The notes under the pieces are model-generated. The model was not told where the DNA came from, did no database searches, and saw nothing but the letters and a program-made list of their open reading frames with translations. DNA of 10,019 nucleotides. It comes from Gammaproteobacteria bacterium (GTDB lineage: Bacteria; Pseudomonadota; Gammaproteobacteria; DSM-26407). Every line of letters starts with the position of its first letter. The first letter of the stretch is position 1. Position numbers and translations under genes: made by a program. Shown in pieces: positions 5,944-10,019 of this stretch. The stretch covers positions 1-10,019 of the forward strand of contig JAQVKR010000059.1 of NCBI GenBank assembly GCA_028694565.1. Direction: 5' to 3'.

Positions 5944-7251
5944 TCACTGCAGGAACGGGGACCAGGTCGGTTCCCGGACCTCGCCCTCGGTGAGCAGCAG
6001 CCGCTGCTTGACGCGCCCATCCACCGAAGTGGCGGCCAGCACGCCACGACCACCGGACTGGGTGGCGTAGATGATCATGCTGCCGTTGGGCGCGAAGCTC
6101 GGTGACTCATCCAGCGGTGTATCCGTTACAACCTGCAGGACCCCGCTGTCCAGGTCCTGCACTGCAATATGGAAGCTGCGGCCGTCGCCGTTCACCACCG
6201 CGAGGCGCTTGCCGTCCCGCGAGATATCGGGGCTGGCGTTGTAGCTGCCGTCGAAGGTGAGGCGCTGGGTGCGCCCGCCGTCGAGCCAGGCCCGGTAGAT
6301 CTGCGGCGTGCCGCCCCGGTCGGAGGTGAACACCAGGGACATGCCGTCCGGCGCCCAGCTCGGCTCGGTATCGATGCCGAGGCTGTTGGTGATGCGGACG
6401 AGGCGCTTGCTGTAGAGATACAGCACGTAGATCTCCGGGTTGCCGTCCTTGGACAGGGTCAGGGCGAGGCGCTGCCCGTCCGGCGCCCAGGCGGGCGCCC
6501 CGTTGATGCCCGGGCTGGAGGTGACCTGCTCGCGCTGCCCGGTGCGCACGTCCTGGACGTAGACCGCCGAGCGCTTGCCCTCGAAGGAGACATAGGCCAG
6601 GCGGTTGCCGTCCGGGGACCAGCTCGGCGACATGATCGGCTCGCGCGAGGAGAGAATGGTCTGCGGATTGTGGCCGTCGGAGTCGGCCACCTGCAGACCG
6701 AACAGCGTCTCCCCCTTCGCCGGACGCTGGACGGTCACGTAGGCGATGCGGGTGTTGAAGGCCCCCCGCTCGCCGGTGAGCTTCTCGTAGATGAGATCGC
6801 TGATGTAGTGGGCGGCGCGGCGCAGCTCGCCCGGACGCGCGGTGATGCTGTAGCCGAGCAGCTGGCTGGCGCGGAACACGTCCAGCAGCTGGAAGCGCAC
6901 CTCGTAGCTGCCGTCGGGGTTCGGCTCCAGCCGCCCCACCACCAGGTTCTCCATGCCCAGCACCCGCCAGTCCTCGTACTTCACCTCGGCGGCATCGTGG
7001 GGGCGGGCCAGCATGTCTTCCGGCGGCAGCGGGCGGAAGCGGCCGCTGCGGGCCAGATCCGCGCCGATGACCGCGGAGATGTCGGTGTCCGGCTCCGCGC
7101 CGCCCGGCGCGACGGAAAACGGCACCACGGCCAGCGGCAGCGCCCCTTCCACGCCCTGGGTGATCTCGATGGTCAGCACCGCGTGGGCGCGGGCCTGGAA
7201 CAGCAGCAGGCCGATGAGCAGCAGGCCCAAGTTGCGCAGCAGGGTCTTCAT
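5944..7251 (-). CDS. tolB: Tol-Pal system beta-propeller protein TolB
   Basis: TolB is a soluble periplasmic protein that binds Pal through its beta-propeller and TolA through its extreme N-terminus, regulating Pal release from peptidoglycan. The 435-residue precursor has a signal peptide ending ARAHA before Val25, exposing a TolA-binding N-terminus (VLTIEI). A mixed alpha/beta domain follows (about 35-165). The propeller blades are marked by repeated motifs: SWSPDG (210), AWAPDG (254), SWAPDG (298), DISRDG (342), SFAPNG (385) and a closing TWSPF (429), spaced about 44 residues apart. Length is typical. The ATG at 7251 is 6 bases after the tolA stop, with a GGAGG site inside the tolA end. Confidence 0.98.
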   Translation of the reverse strand: MKTLLRNLGLLLIGLLLFQARAHAVLTIEITQGVEGALPLAVVPFSVAPGGAEPDTDISAVIGADLARSGRFRPLPPEDMLARPHDAAEVKYEDWRVLGMENLVVGRLEPNPDGSYEVRFQLLDVFRASQLLGYSITARPGELRRAAHYISDLIYEKLTGERGAFNTRIAYVTVQRPAKGETLFGLQVADSDGHNPQTILSSREPIMSPSWSPDGNRLAYVSFEGKRSAVYVQDVRTGQREQVTSSPGINGAPAWAPDGQRLALTLSKDGNPEIYVLYLYSKRLVRITNSLGIDTEPSWAPDGMSLVFTSDRGGTPQIYRAWLDGGRTQRLTFDGSYNASPDISRDGKRLAVVNGDGRSFHIAVQDLDSGVLQVVTDTPLDESPSFAPNGSMIIYATQSGGRGVLAATSVDGRVKQRLLLTEGEVREPTWSPFLQ

Positions 7252-7257
7252 GCTCGG

Positions 7258-8412
7258 TTATCCCTCCGGTCTGAAATCCAGGTTGAACACACGGAACCGG
7301 TCCGCCAGCCCCGGCTCCCGCGGCAGGTCCAGCGGCGAGGCCTTGTAAACGGCGGCCACCGCGGACCGGTCGAAGGCGCCGTCGCCGCTGCTGGTCACCA
7401 CGCTCACGTCCACCACGTCGCCGCTGGGAATGACCCGCACCTGCAGCGTGCAGGAAAGGCCCTGGACCGCGCTGGGCGGACGAATCCAGCTGCGTTCCAC
7501 CCGCTGTCTGATGACGGCGATGTAACGGTCCACCTCCCGCTGGGCGCGCCGGTCCGCCTCCGCCCGCAGGCGGGATTCCTCGGCGGCAATCATCTCCTGG
7601 CGCAGCCGGGCCTCTTCCGCCTGCTGCCTCGCCGCGGCGGCCTTGCGGGCCTCCTCCTCGCGGCGCTTCTTCTCGGCGGCGGCACGCTCGGCCTCGATGC
7701 GCTTGCGCTCCGCGGCGGCCTTGCGGGCGGCCTCCTCCTGGCGCTGCTTCTCCGCGGCGGCCTGACGGGCGGCCTCCTCCTGGCGCCGCTTCTCCGCGGC
7801 GGCCTGGCGCGCGGCCTCCTCCTGGCGCTTCTTCTCCTCGGCGGCCTGGCGCGCCTCCTCCTCCAGCCGCTGCTTCTCGGCCGTGAGCCGGCGGGCCTCC
7901 GCCTCGGCCTGCTGCCGCTCCTGCTCGGCCTGGCGCTTGCGCTCCGCCTCCTGCCGCCGCGCCTCTTCCAGCGCCTGCTTCTCCCGCTCCAGCTGCTCGA
8001 GCCGCGCGGACTCCGCGGCCTGCTGCTGGCGCAGCTGCTCGATGCGCCGGGCCTCGTCCTGGCGCTGGCGTTCCGCCTTCTCGGTGGCGGCCTTGCGCTC
8101 CTCCTCCAGCCGGGTAAGGCGCTGCTCCTCGGCCTGGCGCCGCTGCTCGGCCTCGGCGGCCTGCTGCTCCAGGCGCTGCTGGCGGGCATCCTCCTCGGCC
8201 CGCTTCTGCCGATCCTGCTGGCGCAGGGCGTCGATCTCGGCCTGTACCCGCGCCTCGTTCACCACCGTGGCCTGCACCACCTGGGGCTCGGCGCCACCCT
8301 GCTGCGGCTTGGGCGACCAGTCCAGCCCCACCACCAGGAACACCAGCAGGAGCATGTGCACCAGCACGGCGAACAGGAACGAGGCCGGGTAATCGCGGAT
8401 AAGGCGCAGCAT
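7258..8412 (-). CDS. tolA: Tol-Pal transducer protein TolA
   Basis: TolA spans the periplasm, transmitting motion from the TolQ-TolR motor to TolB-Pal at the outer membrane. The 384-residue protein has one transmembrane helix (about 11-31) with His19, the likely counterpart of the E. coli His22 involved in TolQ-TolR contact. A long charged Ala/Glu/Lys/Arg/Gln helix follows (about 53-290). The C-terminal domain III (about 291-384) has YIAVIRQRVERSWIRPP and GDGAFDRSAVAAV, a TonB-like fold. Only one cysteine (Cys321) is seen in domain III, whereas E. coli TolA has a disulfide pair. Three near-perfect 14-residue repeats lie in the helix. The start at 8412 is 10 bases past the tolR stop. Identity is secure from domain order and neighbours. 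Confidence 0.97.
   Translation of the reverse strand: MLRLIRDYPASFLFAVLVHMLLLVFLVVGLDWSPKPQQGGAEPQVVQATVVNEARVQAEIDALRQQDRQKRAEEDARQQRLEQQAAEAEQRRQAEEQRLTRLEEERKAATEKAERQRQDEARRIEQLRQQQAAESARLEQLEREKQALEEARRQEAERKRQAEQERQQAEAEARRLTAEKQRLEEEARQAAEEKKRQEEAARQAAAEKRRQEEAARQAAAEKQRQEEAARKAAAERKRIEAERAAAEKKRREEEARKAAAARQQAEEARLRQEMIAAEESRLRAEADRRAQREVDRYIAVIRQRVERSWIRPPSAVQGLSCTLQVRVIPSGDVVDVSVVTSSGDGAFDRSAVAAVYKASPLDLPREPGLADRFRVFNLDFRPEG
7705..7830. repeat. Three tandem 42-bp repeats within tolA
   Basis: Residues 195-208, 209-222 and 223-236 of TolA repeat a 14-residue unit of the form RQEEAARQAAAEK plus one basic residue. At DNA level the three 42-bp copies (7789-7830, 7747-7788, 7705-7746) differ at only a few positions, more alike than protein constraint requires. 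This suggests recent slippage or recombination and possible length variation among strains. Confidence 0.8.
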
Positions 8413-8422
8413 GGGCCTGGAC

Positions 8423-8860
8423 TCAGCGCTCCTCGGCCTGGGTGACGAGCCCCACGCCCGGGGCTCCGGCCCGCTGCAGCAGGGTCATGGCGTAGACCAC
8501 GGTGCCGTAGTCCACCGCCCGATCCCCCTTGACGTAGACGGGCGTGCCGGGGCGGTGGCGCAGCACCGCCGCCACCCGCGCCACCAGGTCCGCCTCGGTC
8601 AGCGGCGCGTCGCTGTTCTCTCCCACGTTGAGGTAGTAGTTGCCGTCGCGGTCCACGCTCACCACCAGGGGATCGGTCTGGTTCCGCTCCAGGGGCTTGG
8701 AAGGCGCCTGGGGCAGTTCCACCTTCACCCCCTGGCTGAGCAGGGGCGCGGTCACCATGAAGATCACCAGCAGCACCAGCATCACGTCGATGTAGGGCAC
8801 CACGTTCATCTCCGACATCGGCCGCCGGCGCTTGTGGCGGCGAGCCTGGACACCGGCCAT
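8423..8860 (-). CDS. tolR: Tol-Pal motor protein TolR (ExbD family)
   Basis: TolR works with TolQ as the proton-driven stator of the Tol system in the inner membrane. The 145-residue protein has a basic cytoplasmic head (RRHKRRRP, 7-14), one transmembrane helix (about 23-43), and a periplasmic domain (about 60-145). Asp25 in VVPYIDVMLVLLVIFM is the conserved proton-carrying aspartate (Asp23 in E. coli). Length and motifs are typical. The ATG at 8860 has a GGAGGG site about 8 bases upstream. It is separated from tolQ by 34 bases, containing a perfect palindrome and a tiny reading frame that touches both genes. Confidence 0.98.
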   Translation of the reverse strand: MAGVQARRHKRRRPMSEMNVVPYIDVMLVLLVIFMVTAPLLSQGVKVELPQAPSKPLERNQTDPLVVSVDRDGNYYLNVGENSDAPLTEADLVARVAAVLRHRPGTPVYVKGDRAVDYGTVVYAMTLLQRAGAPGVGLVTQAEER

Positions 8861-8898
8861 CAGCGCCGCCCTCCGTCACCCGCGGATCCGCGGTTCAT
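8860..8898 (-). other. tolQ-tolR junction with palindrome and 12-codon mini-frame
   Basis: An ATG at 8898 overlaps the tolQ stop (ATGA) and opens a 12-codon frame whose TGA overlaps the tolR ATG (TGATG at 8862-8858). Ribosomes finishing tolQ could re-initiate and be delivered to tolR. Within it, CCGCGGATCCGCGG (8880-8893) is a perfect 14-bp palindrome able to form a small hairpin. Both are seen directly; a coupling role is inference, and the mini-frame could be chance. Confidence 0.35.
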
Positions 8899-9587
8899 GC
8901 CGCACTCCTCTCGCCGCTGTCGGCCTGGCGGTAGAGAATGCTGGAGAACTCCTCCAGGAATGCGTCGTAGCGGGTGTAGAGCCGCTCCACCTGGTTGGAG
9001 TAGCGGTTGTAGGCCACCACCGCGGGAATGGCCGCGAACAGGCCCATGGCGGTGGCGATGAGCGCCTCGGCGATGCCCGGGGCGACCATGGCGAGCGTCG
9101 CCTGGCTCACGTTCCCCAGCGCCCGGAAGGAGTTCATGATGCCCCACACGGTGCCGAACAGGCCCACGTAGGGGCTGGTGGAGCCCACCGTGGCCAGGAA
9201 CGCCAGGTGGGTTTCGAGCCGGTCCATCTCCCGGGAGAGCACCACGCGCATGGCCCGCTGCACCCCTTCCACCGCCACGGTGGCCTCCAGCCCGCGCTGC
9301 TTGCGCAGCCGCGCGAACTCCTTGAAGCCGGCCAGGAAGATGCTCTCCATCCCCGAGCGCCCGCCCTTGCGGGCCGAGAGCCGGGTGTAGAGCCCGGTCA
9401 GCTCGGTGCCGGACCAGAAGTCGTTCTCGAACTCGTCGGCCAAGCGCCGGGCCCGGCGCAGCATGGCGGCCTTCTGGAAGATCATCGTCCAGGAAGCGAG
9501 CGAGGCGAACAGCAGCAGCAGCATCACCCCCTTGACCAGGGGGCTTGCCGTGAGGACGAGACTTACCAGGGACAGGTCAGCGGTCAC
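8895..9587 (-). CDS. tolQ: Tol-Pal motor protein TolQ (ExbB/MotA family)
   Basis: TolQ forms the inner-membrane channel complex around TolR, using the proton gradient to energise TolA. The 230-residue protein has three transmembrane segments (about 16-36, 127-150 and 168-193) and the large cytoplasmic loop after the first. The conserved pore-lining region GLFGTVWGIMNSF (142-154, Thr146) and the third-helix Thr179 (EALIATAMGL) match the E. coli threonines 145 and 178. The GTG start at 9587 has GGAG 7 bases upstream and overlaps the end of ybgC by 11 bases; no better downstream ATG exists before the first membrane helix. Length is normal. Confidence 0.98.
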   Translation of the reverse strand: MTADLSLVSLVLTASPLVKGVMLLLLFASLASWTMIFQKAAMLRRARRLADEFENDFWSGTELTGLYTRLSARKGGRSGMESIFLAGFKEFARLRKQRGLEATVAVEGVQRAMRVVLSREMDRLETHLAFLATVGSTSPYVGLFGTVWGIMNSFRALGNVSQATLAMVAPGIAEALIATAMGLFAAIPAVVAYNRYSNQVERLYTRYDAFLEEFSSILYRQADSGERSAA

Positions 9588-9996
9588 CGCTTATCTCCGC
9601 GAGTATCTCAGGTGGTATGGGCCGGTGGCGCAGGGCATCGGCGCTCACGCAGGCCACACGGATGCGGCCGGTACACAGCGGCACCGCGGGCTCCTCCCGG
9701 CGGACGATGGACTGTTCGAAGGTCAGACTCGCGCGGCCCACCCCGGCGATGCGCGAGTCCACCTGGAGCAGGTCGTTGAAGCGTGCCGGACGCAGGTATT
9801 CCAGGGCGGCGGAACGGACCGCGAAGATGACCCCCGCCTCGCGGGCGAGGGCATCCTGCTCGAAGCCCAGGCTGCGCAGCCATTCCGTACGGGCCCGCTC
9901 CATGAAACGGAGGTAGTTGGCGTAGTAGACCACACCCCCCGAGTCGGTGTCCTCGTAATAGACGCGGACCGGCCACACGAAGTGCCCGTCCGTCAC
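9577..9996 (-). CDS. ybgC: YbgC acyl-CoA thioesterase, Tol-Pal associated
   Basis: YbgC is a cytoplasmic hotdog-fold thioesterase acting on acyl-CoA or acyl-ACP, linked to phospholipid metabolism and encoded first in most tol-pal clusters. The 139-residue version seen here has the motif VYYEDTDSGGVVYYANYL (12-29) with catalytic Asp18; the position that is His in E. coli (VYHASY) is Tyr25, a change seen in other family members. The helix FMERARTEWLRSLG (31-44) is typical. The GTG at 9996 is a usable start but lacks a well-placed ribosome site. The frame stays open to the window edge, where the last two visible bases of a codon are TG, so an ATG just outside adding 8 residues is possible. Confidence 0.95.
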   Translation of the reverse strand: MTDGHFVWPVRVYYEDTDSGGVVYYANYLRFMERARTEWLRSLGFEQDALAREAGVIFAVRSAALEYLRPARFNDLLQVDSRIAGVGRASLTFEQSIVRREEPAVPLCTGRIRVACVSADALRHRPIPPEILAEISGDR

Positions 9997-10019
9997 CGAC
10001 TGCCGCGTCTGTTCCTTCA

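Noticed and set aside
5886..6053. Longer pal frame overlapping the tolB end
   Set aside because: It would bury the lipoprotein signal peptide; the ATG at 5885 gives an N-terminal lipobox and has an AGGAG site.
6169..8445. Very long plus-strand open frame (758 codons) opposite tolB and tolA
   Set aside because: Its Leu/Gly-rich repeats mirror the TolA helix codons on the other strand. TolB and TolA are unmistakable and the frame has no ribosome site or family resemblance.
1..10019. CRISPR array, insertion sequence or integrase
   Set aside because: I found no regularly spaced direct repeats, no transposase or recombinase motifs, and no duplicated tRNA 3' end in the window. The only tandem repeats are the coding ones in tolA.

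Overview
The window is GC-rich, densely coding DNA from a gammaproteobacterium. The gene order ybgC-tolQ-tolR-tolA-tolB-pal-cpoB-queE-queC followed by tRNA-Lys is characteristic of that class and resembles the Pseudomonas arrangement. A YeeE/YedE-type sulfur-compound transporter next to the operon would suit a sulfur-metabolising lineage such as Ectothiorhodospiraceae or a relative, but that placement is inference.

Layout: positions 1-429 hold no convincing gene but contain an unusual run of small perfect inverted repeats, then a promoter/operator region. Positions 430-1115 (+) encode a two-gene toxin-antitoxin module: an AbrB/MazE-fold antitoxin and a Doc-type Fic-fold toxin. A bidirectional terminator (about 1276-1313) separates this module from a convergent tRNA-Lys(UUU) (1316-1391, -). 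Next come a YeeE/YedE membrane transporter (1579-2841, -) with a long hairpin-rich 5' leader and a consensus-like promoter, and then a tightly packed minus-strand operon running from the right edge of the window to 3164.

The operon has two functional blocks. The first is the Tol-Pal cell-envelope machine: YbgC thioesterase, the TolQ/TolR proton-driven motor, the TolA periplasm-spanning transducer, the TolB propeller, the Pal lipoprotein and the CpoB coordinator. The second is queuosine precursor synthesis: QueE (7-carboxy-7-deazaguanine synthase) and QueC (7-cyano-7-deazaguanine synthase). Gaps are short or genes overlap (queE/queC by 4 nt, ybgC/tolQ by 11 nt), implying polycistronic, translationally coupled expression. 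The operon promoter and the very start of ybgC lie at or beyond the right edge.

The accessory part is the left 1.3 kb. A toxin-antitoxin module sits just past the 3' end of a tRNA-Lys gene near queC, the kind of site used by integrative elements, although no integrase or duplicated attachment site is visible here. The core genes look intact and orthodox. The points most worth a second look are the structured leader upstream of the transporter, the inverted-repeat cluster at the left edge, and the paired palindromes overlapping the toxin-antitoxin promoter.
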